Shown: positions 1 to 6,378 of the stretch, piece after piece
Layout of the letters: each line of letters opens with the position of its first letter
Numbering within the stretch: the first letter of the stretch is position 1
NCBI GenBank assembly: GCA_031280335.1
Contig: JAITGZ010000257.1
Span: forward strand, 1-12,390
DNA length: 12,390 nt
Direction of reading: 5' to 3'
From: Deltaproteobacteria bacterium
GTDB taxonomy: Bacteria > Desulfobacterota > Desulfovibrionia > Desulfovibrionales > Desulfovibrionaceae
Program-made: the position numbers and the translations under genes
Notes under the pieces: generated by a model
The model's input: only the letters and a program-made list of their open reading frames with translations
Databases searched by the model: none
What the model was told of the DNA's origin: nothing

Positions 1-178
1 TTTTGTGCAGGGTAACAAAGGCTCCCAGTTTTTTTTGGGTGATCTCCCCCGGCGGCGCGGGCGGCAGATGCGCTTCTTTGAATCCGCCGCTTAATGTGCG
101 GACTATGGTCAATTCGGCCAATTGCAACAGGTATTTTTTTTCTTCCTGGGTCAGGGCCAGAGTGAACTGGGGCTGCAT
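1..178 (-). CDS. AMMECR1-domain protein (AmmeMemoRadiSam system protein A), N-terminal part, cut by window edge
   Basis: Only the first 59 codons are in the window. The reading begins MQPQFTLALTQEEKKYLL and continues through LPPAPPGEI to KLGAFVTLHK. The opening helix (EEKKYLLQLAELTI), the proline-rich loop and 'LGAFVTLHK' are the expected N-terminus of the AMMECR1 fold, where the next residues are normally NG.LRGCIG. The ATG at 178 is preceded by GGAG with a 6-base spacer, and lies 25 bases after the TPR gene's stop, so it probably ends the kdsB operon. In bacteria this protein is often encoded with a Memo-like protein and a radical SAM enzyme; these could lie beyond the left edge (inference). 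Its biochemical role is not established. The call rests on the N-terminal pattern alone. Confidence 0.8.
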   Translation of the reverse strand, partial: MQPQFTLALTQEEKKYLLQLAELTIVRTLSGGFKEAHLPPAPPGEITQKKLGAFVTLHK

Positions 179-203
179 GATTTTCTCCGGCGTGGCTGGG
201 CGG

Positions 204-1001
204 CTATAAACGTTTTTGAGCATATTCGTACATCAGGCGGGCTTCATTAAAGTCAGGCTGGAGTTCCAGGGCTTTTTGCGCCGAGGCGTGAGCCTTCGTC
301 CATTTTTCCCAATCCGCATACAAACGGCCGCAGTTAAAGTACAGGTGGGGGTCGTCCGGCGTTATTTTCATGGCGTCATTGAAGAATTTTTCCGCACTGG
401 CGAAATCGCGTTTTTTGCGGTGCAGGATAGCGCACTTATTGAGTATGTAAGCGGAGTCGGCATCCAGCAGGACGGCTTTTTCCATAAAATTTATGGCTTC
501 GTCCAGGTGGGCGGTTTTTTCGTAGGCCTCGGCGATATTGACCAACAGAAGCACATCATGCTCATATTCTTTAGTCAAGGAGTTGAAGAGTATGTTCGCC
601 CTGTCTTCATTTTTTGCAACCAGAGCCTGTTCTCCTTCATCCAGACGGTGTTGCTTTTCTTCTTCTTGGTGTTGAAAGCTTATTGCCGCGTCGTCAGCTT
701 CCTCCGTCTCCATGAGTTCCGCCAGCAGGGCGATGTCCTCCTGAAGCTTGTGTTCGCTTCCCGGCTGATAAAGGATTTGCAACTGAAAGGTGTGTTTTAT
801 CTTCTGGTTGGACATGATATTGCGCAAGGCTTCATCCAGCAGACGCTCAAACTCGCGACGCTCGGATTTGAGCAAGGGCTCGCTCAACATGCCTTTTAAA
901 CCGCTCTGCAAAAATTCTATGGCATTGGTCACGTGGTCCTGGCGCAGCAAGGAATTTACTTGGCTGAGTTTGCGCCGGGCGTCAAATAATACCTTTGACA
1001 T
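204..1001 (-). CDS. Tetratricopeptide repeat protein
   Basis: 265 residues with no signal peptide or membrane segment, so probably cytoplasmic. Residues 1-115 are helical and charged (Glu/Gln-rich around 98-120) and resemble nothing I recognise. From about 117 on there are one degenerate and three clear TPR units (about 150-183, 184-217, 218-251), with the usual pattern of small and aromatic residues, for example 'NIAEAYEKTAHLDEAINFMEKAVLLD' seen in part as AEAYEKTAHLDEAI, and 'ALELQPDFNEA'. TPRs bind proteins, so it is likely a scaffold or adaptor, partner unknown. The ATG at 1001 has AAAGGGA just upstream. It lies 36 bases after kdsB and 25 bases before the AMMECR1 gene on the same strand, so all are probably co-transcribed. 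A long plus-strand open frame over it is a shadow. Confidence 0.85.
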   Translation of the reverse strand: MSKVLFDARRKLSQVNSLLRQDHVTNAIEFLQSGLKGMLSEPLLKSERREFERLLDEALRNIMSNQKIKHTFQLQILYQPGSEHKLQEDIALLAELMETEEADDAAISFQHQEEEKQHRLDEGEQALVAKNEDRANILFNSLTKEYEHDVLLLVNIAEAYEKTAHLDEAINFMEKAVLLDADSAYILNKCAILHRKKRDFASAEKFFNDAMKITPDDPHLYFNCGRLYADWEKWTKAHASAQKALELQPDFNEARLMYEYAQKRL

Positions 1002-1037
1002 GTGTATTCCCTTTGAGGCTGTTTCAGCAGCGCCTGG

Positions 1038-1781
1038 TCAACGCAAAGCCTGTATTACCCCGGGCAGATCTTCCGGTCTGTCCACCCCCCGGCTGCCTTG
1101 GGAAGTTTTTACCGCACGCAGGGGAATGTTATTTTCCAGAAGGCGCAGTTGTTCGAGTTTTTCTATTTGTTCCAGCGGCGAAGGGGGCAGTAAGGTAAAA
1201 CGGCGTAATACCGGCAGCCGAAAGGCATAAATACCTATATGCCCCCAATAGGTTACGCCGGTACCGTCACGGTCAAAGGGGACGGCCGCCCTTGAAAAAT
1301 ACAGGGTGTCGTTGCGTGCGTTCAAAACCACCTTGACCCGGTCAGGAGAGGCCGCCTCCTGAGGGCTGATGGCATGCACCAGGGTGGCGGATTGCACCAA
1401 CGGGTCGGAAAAAGGGGCCGTTAAATCGGCCAAGGCTTTGGGATCCAAGGCAGGCTCATCTCCTTGGATATTGATGATGATGGAATCTTCCGGCAAACGC
1501 ATCTTCACGGCGGCCTGAAAAACGCGATCCGTGCCACTGGGCAGGTCTGTGCCGGTCATCACGACCGGTACGCCCTGGCGTTCGGCCGCCGTAAAGATGC
1601 GCTCATCATCCGTAGCCAAGGTTACGGAGCGAATTTGCGTACATTGCGAGGCCCGATGCCAGACATGCCAGAACATGGGCTTACCCAGAATATCCGCCAG
1701 AGGCTTGCCCGGAAAACGGGTTGAAGCGTAGCGCGCCGGGATGATGCCATGTATAGGGCAGGCGTTGGTTGCGGGCGGCAT
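1038..1781 (-). CDS. kdsB: 3-deoxy-manno-octulosonate cytidylyltransferase (CMP-Kdo synthetase)
   Basis: Activates Kdo with CTP to CMP-Kdo and pyrophosphate, the donor for the LPS inner core; cytoplasmic. The nucleotide-binding N-terminus reads GIIPARYASTRFPGKPL (residues 12-28), followed by LATDDERI, then INIQGDEP (103-110) with the metal-binding Asp108, then YWGHIGIYAFR (178-188), a LEQIEKLEQLR segment near 203 and GVDRPEDL with Asp234, the second expected metal ligand. At 247 residues it matches the family length. The frame is open up to 1826, but the ATG at 1781 is chosen because TAAGGAGG sits at 1793-1800, the extra residues match nothing in the family, and they would overlap the upstream gene's end. 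Its ribosome site begins immediately after the dinB-like stop codon, so the two genes are almost certainly one transcript. All key residues are present. Confidence 0.97.
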   Translation of the reverse strand: MPPATNACPIHGIIPARYASTRFPGKPLADILGKPMFWHVWHRASQCTQIRSVTLATDDERIFTAAERQGVPVVMTGTDLPSGTDRVFQAAVKMRLPEDSIIINIQGDEPALDPKALADLTAPFSDPLVQSATLVHAISPQEAASPDRVKVVLNARNDTLYFSRAAVPFDRDGTGVTYWGHIGIYAFRLPVLRRFTLLPPSPLEQIEKLEQLRLLENNIPLRAVKTSQGSRGVDRPEDLPGVIQALR

Positions 1782-1792
1782 GTGTGTTTGTT

Positions 1793-1800
1793 CCTCCTTA
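1793..1800 (-). promoter_or_regulatory. Strong Shine-Dalgarno site setting the kdsB start
   Basis: On the minus strand TAAGGAGG, a full match to the 16S anti-Shine-Dalgarno, lies 11 bases before the ATG at 1781 and directly after the TGA of the upstream gene (1801-1803). It supports the shorter kdsB start over the ATG at 1826. Confidence 0.85.
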
Positions 1801-2283
1801 TCAGAACAGCCCGTCCAGGCCGGCACCGCGCAGGGCGGCGTCGCACATGCCGAAATGATACATATGATGCCCTATGGTGAGGGTGATGGCGTCAAGTTGG
1901 GTGTTGGGCTTTCCTATACGCGCGCTCAGCCCTTCATGCTGCTTGCCCAGATCAGCATCGCTGACAGAAGTAAAGTACTTGTCGGCAAAGGCGTTGATCT
2001 CTTTGGCGTAAGCGGTCATTTTGTTTTTGTCCGCCGGGGCCTGGCTCAGATCTTTAAAAAGCAGCACTTCCATGGGGTAGAGAGCGGCCACGGATTGGGG
2101 CGCGTCCTTGGGGGCCAGAAAGAAAGGCACGCAGCTCAAGGCGTGGTAAACATTCTGCCAAACTGGAAAACGTCCAAAAGCCTGCCCCCAGACCTGATCC
2201 GGGCATACGTTAATGAATTTGTCGTAAAATCCCGCACTCCATTTAAATTTGGCGGACAGGATATTAATTGCTTCCTTGCTCAT
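1801..2283 (-). CDS. DinB-superfamily protein (putative metal-binding four-helix protein)
   Basis: 160 residues, mostly helical, without signal or membrane segments. Three histidines are placed as in DinB/YfiT-type proteins: His47 in 'VYHAL' (helix 2) and the His139-x3-His143 pair in 'TIGHHMYHFGMCDAAL' near the C-terminus. In this superfamily such a triad binds a divalent metal, and some members are thiol-dependent transferases; substrate and reaction here cannot be read from sequence. The ATG at 2283 follows GAGGAG with an 8-base gap. It is the first gene of the dinB-like > kdsB > TPR > AMMECR1 run, with a promoter candidate about 50-80 bases upstream. No functional link to Kdo activation is evident beyond co-transcription. 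The family call is from the His pattern and fold-like layout, not from overall similarity I could measure. Confidence 0.75.
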   Translation of the reverse strand: MSKEAINILSAKFKWSAGFYDKFINVCPDQVWGQAFGRFPVWQNVYHALSCVPFFLAPKDAPQSVAALYPMEVLLFKDLSQAPADKNKMTAYAKEINAFADKYFTSVSDADLGKQHEGLSARIGKPNTQLDAITLTIGHHMYHFGMCDAALRGAGLDGLF

Positions 2284-2333
2284 GATTTTTTCTCCTCACG
2301 TTGCGGCACACATGCTTGTATGCCGTCTGTAAT

Positions 2334-2362
2334 GATATAATCCTGACGGATGCGCTTGGCAA
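2334..2362 (-). promoter_or_regulatory. Candidate sigma70 promoter for the dinB-like/kdsB operon
   Basis: On the minus strand TTGCCA (2357-2362) and TATATC (2334-2339) are separated by exactly 17 bases, close to the TTGACA/TATAAT consensus. Transcription would start near 2326-2328, giving a leader of about 45 bases before the ATG at 2283. Confidence 0.6.
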
Positions 2363-2486
2363 GAAAGATATGTTTATCACTAAGGCATTTTTACTTTGAA
2401 AAAATTCCATCCGGCGGGATGTTTATTCCCCCCAGACCTCCTTACTATTTTTTCAGCCGCAAAGCGGTTAAAAACGTATGCGGGGT

Positions 2487-2507
2487 GCAGGTGGCTGAGC
2501 CACCTGC
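2487..2507. repeat. Perfect 9-bp inverted repeat (hairpin)
   Basis: GCAGGTGGC (2487-2495) pairs perfectly with GCCACCTGC (2499-2507) around a 3-base loop. On the minus strand it lies about 110 bases downstream of the FmdE-like gene's stop; the next T-run (TTTTT) comes about 12 bases after the stem, so it is not a textbook terminator but may end or process that transcript. It directly adjoins the diverged repeat copy A. A protein-binding palindrome is the alternative. Confidence 0.7.
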
Positions 2508-2532
2508 CGAGGGCGTTTGAGGGGAGCAAAAG

Positions 2533-2587
2533 GGGCATGTTTGCCCAGGCGTTGCTTTACCTCTGCCATCCCTCTGCACAACGGCAA
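2533..2587 (-). repeat. Diverged intergenic repeat, copy A
   Basis: By eye this 55-base stretch aligns with 8684-8739 with one 1-base gap and about 42 identical positions out of 56; most differences are A/G or C/T transitions. Both copies lie on the same strand, after one minus-strand gene and before the next. Conserved blocks on the minus strand are TTGCCGTT, CCTGGGC and AACAT. Copy A carries a perfect GGGCA-4-TGCCC hairpin (2533-2546). In the frame where the copies translate most alike (a shared LPLC stretch), copy A has a stop codon, which argues against a shared protein. Confidence 0.6.
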
Positions 2588-2617
2588 GGCACCCTCAAGA
2601 GAATAAATCAGCGTTTC

Positions 2618-3232
2618 CTAAGATTTCAGTTCTACAGGCAAGTCGAATCCTCCACGGCAGGCCAGGCAGCGCTCTCCGTCGCGCAGAGGGTAAGGCTCGC
2701 CGCAGGCCGGACAAAGCCCTATTTTGCCTTTGCGTTCTCTGCGCAGGTATGTTTCCGGCACCCGCACCGCGCGCATGGAACAGGCCGATGCGCCGCCCAG
2801 GCGTATGTCGTTGGTCAGCAGATTGGCATCCTGGTCCTTTTTATCCACCAGTCCCATGAACCAGCTTTGCAGATGCGGCCATGGCCCTAATTTACCGCCG
2901 TCCACAAAAATACGCACGCCCTGTCCGCCGGGTTTGGTGTATAAAGTCAGGGCATAACGGTTCAGATCCAGCACCTGCAGGCGGCGGTTGCCCACCGTGC
3001 AGGGGGTGAGCAATTGTACCGCGTCCGGCAGGCAGGAGTAAGACTCGACCAGCACCCAGAATAAGGCGTCCGGGCCAAAAAGAGATTTCAAGCGTTCCCT
3101 GGCCATATCCACCATAATGCCGCCCCAAAGGGCGCCCGGCGCGGCATAACCGTGGAAATCCTCCAGCTTTTTGACAAATTCGTTCCACCCCAGGCCGCAA
3201 ACGTGCGGCGCATCGGAATCAGGTTTAAGCAT
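2618..3232 (-). CDS. FmdE-family protein with C-terminal zinc ribbon
   Basis: 204 residues. The N-terminal part resembles the FmdE domain (named for formylmethanofuran dehydrogenase subunit E of methanogens, but widespread in sulfate reducers): 'DFHGYAAPGALWGG' at 25-38 stands where many members have FHGH.CPG, followed by MVDMARERL, then 'CLPDAVQLLTPCTVGNRRL' in part (CLPDAVQLL, TVGN) and a strand region ending near 112. The C-terminus carries a four-cysteine ribbon, C174-x2-C177 and C189-x2-C192. The role is unknown; in methanogens FmdE accompanies a molybdenum enzyme, and a metal or redox role is a guess. The ATG at 3232 is preceded by GAGGTG at 5 bases. It follows the fusion gene by 83 bases on the same strand, but a likely terminator lies between, so it may have its own promoter; only a weak TATAAA-like box is visible there. 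Confidence 0.85.
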   Translation of the reverse strand: MLKPDSDAPHVCGLGWNEFVKKLEDFHGYAAPGALWGGIMVDMARERLKSLFGPDALFWVLVESYSCLPDAVQLLTPCTVGNRRLQVLDLNRYALTLYTKPGGQGVRIFVDGGKLGPWPHLQSWFMGLVDKKDQDANLLTNDIRLGGASACSMRAVRVPETYLRRERKGKIGLCPACGEPYPLRDGERCLACRGGFDLPVELKS

Positions 3233-3304
3233 ATGTCACCTCGGAGTCTCCAATTTATATTATTCAGATACAGGCCGCAAGTTGGAGCAAATTTAGAGCG
3301 GTAC

Positions 3305-3330
3305 AAAAAAACAAATCACCCCTCCGGGGT
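3305..3330 (-). terminator. Probable intrinsic terminator overlapping the stop codon of the fusion gene
   Basis: On the minus strand ACCCC-GGA-GGGGT (3318-3330) forms a compact 5-bp GC-rich hairpin, followed 3 bases later by TTTGTTTTTTT. The hairpin lies over the last codons and the stop (TGA, 3316-3318). The short stem makes it moderate rather than strong. It would separate the dxr operon from the FmdE-like gene. Confidence 0.5.
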
Positions 3331-6300
3331 ATCAATCCAGATAAAACCGTCAGCATCGCATCTGGCTTGCAGGCCTGTGTCCAGCCAGTCCTCAGCCGCG
3401 ATGTTGGGGCCTTTGGCCCAAAGCTGTCCGTACGGTTTGTCGGGGACGCTTTCCAGGCGGGTTTGGACACCGGGGAGCAGGTGTCCGCATGATCCGTACC
3501 GGCTGCGCATGCGGGTATTCAGGCACAGGAGTGAGGCGGCTTCGTCCAGGGCCAGGCCGGAGAAGAGGCGCAAACTCAATTTTTGGGTGTAGAGTTCGAA
3601 AGTTTCCCGGCGTATGGGGCCGTTCAGGAGCATGAAGCGTACGTTGAAAAAGTCGTAGGGATGGGCGTTCATTCCCCAGAGCAGGGCCGCTTCGTCCGCG
3701 CCCAGAACAAGCCCGGCTTTGCTGTCATAGATGAGTTCCGGGATGACTTTTGCTTGCTGGGGGTAAGGGTATTGCAGGCTTTTCAGGCCGCGCAGCAGGG
3801 GGAAGAGCAGGCCGGTGTTCAGGCCGAAGGCGCTGTGCCAGGGCATGGGGTTGAAGAGAATATCGTCCTCGTTATTTTCAATCATGCAGGCGGTTTGGTG
3901 GATATTGGCCAAGAGGCGGCAGTGGCTTAAGCTGATGCTTTTAAGCCCGCCGGCTTTTTGCGGTCTGATGAAGACAAGGGCCGGATGATCCGGGGGGGCG
4001 GGCCTGCCGGGCCAGCGGTGGGCGGTGAGGTTATCCGCCGGACTGAAGCGCTGATCTTCCAGCATGATAAGCTCTACCGGGAGTTTGGCGGCGCTTGCGC
4101 TAAGATCGGCTTCTTCCAGAAATTCTCTGGAGGTAATGATGGTCTTAAGCCCTGCGGTTTTGAGCGCGGCGGCCAGAAAATCTGGTCCCAGAGAGTAATG
4201 GAGCGGCACGGCAGTTCGCCCCCCGGCCCATAGGGCGAAGAAGGCCGCTGCGCCTGCGATGGAGCCGGGCAGCAGCACTCCCACCTGTGTGTCGGGCAGG
4301 TCTTGCAGGCGGCGTCCCAGCAGGGCGGCCTGCCTGATGAGCGCGGCATAGGTTAGGGGGCGGCGTTGGCGGTCTTCCAGTATGGGAAGCTTCGGGCCGC
4401 AACGCACGGCTTCGTCATGCAGGGCGCGCCAGAGGTTTTTATGAATATCCGCAGCGGCGAAGCGGCTTTGGAGCATGATTTCATATATGTCGGGGCAGCC
4501 GCGCCGGCGTCCCGTTGGTTTATTTTCGTCCGGACCGGAAGCGGGATATATGGGCGGCATAATACGCATACTGACCTTGGGCCGGCGCGGCGGTCGGCGC
4601 AGCAAGGAGCGCATGCGTCCCAAGAGGGTATGCTGCACCCCGTTTATGACCACCGGCAGAATGGCCGTCTCGCTTTTGGCGGCGATGAGTCCGGTCCCTT
4701 CATAGATTTTCATCAGCCCGCCGGTGTGGGTTATGCGTCCTTCGGGAAAGATGACCACCATTTCACCTTGTTTCAGCGCGGCAACAAGTCTCCTCAGCGC
4801 TGCCGGCTGGGTCGGGTTTACAGGTATGCATTTGAAAACACGCACAAAGGGGCGCACCCACCATGCCTTGGCCCATTGGACGTCAATGGCGAAAGATAAG
4901 GGTCTGGGGATATAAGCCACCAGCATGGCTACATCAAGAAAGGCGCTGTGGTTGGGTATGACCAGAGCAGGCCCTTGACGCACTTTTTCCAAGTACTCCA
5001 GCCCGCTGACCTGCGGACGGTAAATCAGGCGCATGAGCTGATAGAGCGGGGCGTCAAAGCGCAGATATAGGGCGATGAACATCACCGGGAGGGCGCTTAT
5101 GCCCACAAAGGCGAAAATTGCGGATAGACCCGCTCCCAGACCGGTGAGAAGTATGACGCATAGGCTGCCCAGGACAATGAACAGAGAGTTGAGGATATTG
5201 TTGGCGGCGATCACGCGCGCACGTTCTTCCGGTCGGGCGCGGTGCTGCAGAAAGGCGTTCAGCGGCACCACAAAGAGGCCCCCGGCCAAGCTGAGCAGCA
5301 GGCAGGAAAGGGCTAGGCGCAGATAGACCCAATGGCTGAAAAAGATTTCGAGCGTGACGGATCCGGGCGCGGTCTGGGGCAGGGAGCGTACGCACAAAAA
5401 CAAGCTCATGCCGCCCAGGGTCAGCAGGATGGAGGATACGGGCGTGAGGTCTGTATTGACCCGGCCCTGGAGCAGAGCCTGAGCGGCCAGGGCACCAAGG
5501 GCTATGCCCAGAGCCAGGGAGGTGACCAAAAAGGCGTTCACCGCCGGTGTGCCCCCCAAGGAAGAGGAACAAAGCACAGGTAACTGAGTGAGCAGAATGC
5601 CGCCCACGGCCCAGAACCAGCTTATGCCCAGAATGACCAGCCACATGTCCGGGCGGCCTTTGACTGAAGCGATTATTTCCCAGGTGGAACGCCAGATTTG
5701 TGGATGGATGTGTATATCTTCCCGCTTCTGGAGCGAAATCGGTTGCTTCAGCATGAAAAGCAGGCCCAGCAGAGCGGCGAAGGGCAGAGCCGCAGGCAGA
5801 AACAGCTCCACCCCCATGCTTTGGGCGCCCAGCCATGAGCCAGCGAGGCTCCCCAGCACAATGCTCAAAAAGGTGCTGGCCTCCACTAAACCGTTGCCGC
5901 CGATGAGCTGCTCTTCGGTCAGCACCTCCGGCAGCAGCCCGTATTTGAGCGGCCCGAAAAAGGCCGACTGCGCGCCCATGCAGAACAAAATCAACAGCAG
6001 GGCGTAAATCTGCCCCTGGATGAAAAAGAAGGAGGCCCCAAGCATGATGAAGACCTCTGAGGCTTTGACGATTTTAAGCAATGAAGATTTACGTAAGCGG
6101 TCCGCCAGTTCCCCGGCCAGGGAAGAAAAAAGAAAAAAGGGCAGCATCATCAGCCCCATGGCCGAACTGCCTAAAATGCTTTTTTGCGTTTCATCCAGGT
6201 CCAGCTGCCCAAAGGCCAGGTAAGCCAACAGGGCGGAGCGGAAAAAATTGTCGTTAAAGGCCCCGCAGGCTTGCGCGCCGAATAGCGGCCAGAAATCAGC

Positions 6301-6378
6301 CTTAAGCAGGATGCTGCTCAATGCCGGGGGCACGGGGGCTGACGCAGCCCGCGCTGAGGGTATGTGTTCTGCAATCAT
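3316..6378 (-). CDS. LplT-PlsC fusion with a degenerate, truncated Aas-type adenylating domain
   Basis: 1020 residues, three parts. Residues about 25-440 are a 12-helix MFS transporter like the lysophospholipid flippase LplT (FGAQACGAFNDNFFRSAL at 33-50). Residues about 455-610 are a PlsC-type acyltransferase with H477-x4-D482 (NHSAFLD) and FPEGR at 544-548, all catalytic residues intact. From about 655 to the end is an acyl-ACP/acyl-CoA synthetase-like domain, but it looks dead: the ATP P-loop (TSG..G.PK in relatives) reads RPQKAGGLK at 805-813, the YGxTE motif reads LALDE, TGD reads TGL at 1001-1003, and the protein ends at DGFIWIDTPEG, before the C-terminal subdomain with the catalytic lysine. 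Expected role: import of lysophospholipid at the inner membrane and re-acylation. The acyl donor would then have to be supplied otherwise. The start at 6378 abuts the upstream stop (TAAATG), with AGGG just before. I found no continuation of the domain in the next 83 bases. Confidence 0.9.
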   Translation of the reverse strand: MIAEHIPSARAASAPVPPALSSILLKADFWPLFGAQACGAFNDNFFRSALLAYLAFGQLDLDETQKSILGSSAMGLMMLPFFLFSSLAGELADRLRKSSLLKIVKASEVFIMLGASFFFIQGQIYALLLILFCMGAQSAFFGPLKYGLLPEVLTEEQLIGGNGLVEASTFLSIVLGSLAGSWLGAQSMGVELFLPAALPFAALLGLLFMLKQPISLQKREDIHIHPQIWRSTWEIIASVKGRPDMWLVILGISWFWAVGGILLTQLPVLCSSSLGGTPAVNAFLVTSLALGIALGALAAQALLQGRVNTDLTPVSSILLTLGGMSLFLCVRSLPQTAPGSVTLEIFFSHWVYLRLALSCLLLSLAGGLFVVPLNAFLQHRARPEERARVIAANNILNSLFIVLGSLCVILLTGLGAGLSAIFAFVGISALPVMFIALYLRFDAPLYQLMRLIYRPQVSGLEYLEKVRQGPALVIPNHSAFLDVAMLVAYIPRPLSFAIDVQWAKAWWVRPFVRVFKCIPVNPTQPAALRRLVAALKQGEMVVIFPEGRITHTGGLMKIYEGTGLIAAKSETAILPVVINGVQHTLLGRMRSLLRRPPRRPKVSMRIMPPIYPASGPDENKPTGRRRGCPDIYEIMLQSRFAAADIHKNLWRALHDEAVRCGPKLPILEDRQRRPLTYAALIRQAALLGRRLQDLPDTQVGVLLPGSIAGAAAFFALWAGGRTAVPLHYSLGPDFLAAALKTAGLKTIITSREFLEEADLSASAAKLPVELIMLEDQRFSPADNLTAHRWPGRPAPPDHPALVFIRPQKAGGLKSISLSHCRLLANIHQTACMIENNEDDILFNPMPWHSAFGLNTGLLFPLLRGLKSLQYPYPQQAKVIPELIYDSKAGLVLGADEAALLWGMNAHPYDFFNVRFMLLNGPIRRETFELYTQKLSLRLFSGLALDEAASLLCLNTRMRSRYGSCGHLLPGVQTRLESVPDKPYGQLWAKGPNIAAEDWLDTGLQARCDADGFIWIDTPEG

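Larger units (their letters stand above)
2284..2617. other. 334-base intergenic region upstream of the dinB-like/kdsB operon
   Basis: No supported gene. It holds, from right to left in the direction of transcription, the 3' flank of the FmdE-like gene, repeat copy A (2533-2587), a perfect 9-bp hairpin (2487-2507), a short CCGC-AAA-GCGG hairpin near 2457-2467, and the promoter at 2334-2362. The only open frames are short and do not have convincing start sites. Confidence 0.7.

Noticed and set aside
216..899. 227-codon plus-strand open frame over the TPR gene
   Set aside because: Antisense to a gene with clear TPR units and ribosome site; the translation is Phe/Val-rich and matches no family.
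1782..1826. Longer kdsB start with 15 more residues
   Set aside because: Would overlap the dinB-like gene's end and bypass the full TAAGGAGG site; the family starts near the ATG at 1781.
1741..2340. 199-codon plus-strand open frame across kdsB start and the dinB-like gene
   Set aside because: Antisense shadow; no ribosome site, no recognisable domain, and it crosses the minus-strand promoter.
3233..3304. Promoter for the FmdE-like gene at the TAATATAAAT stretch
   Set aside because: A -10-like box is visible but no -35 at an acceptable distance; kept only as a remark.
5054..5836. 260-codon minus-strand frame inside the fusion gene
   Set aside because: Out-of-frame shadow of the transporter domain, low-complexity Pro/Gly/His/Arg translation.
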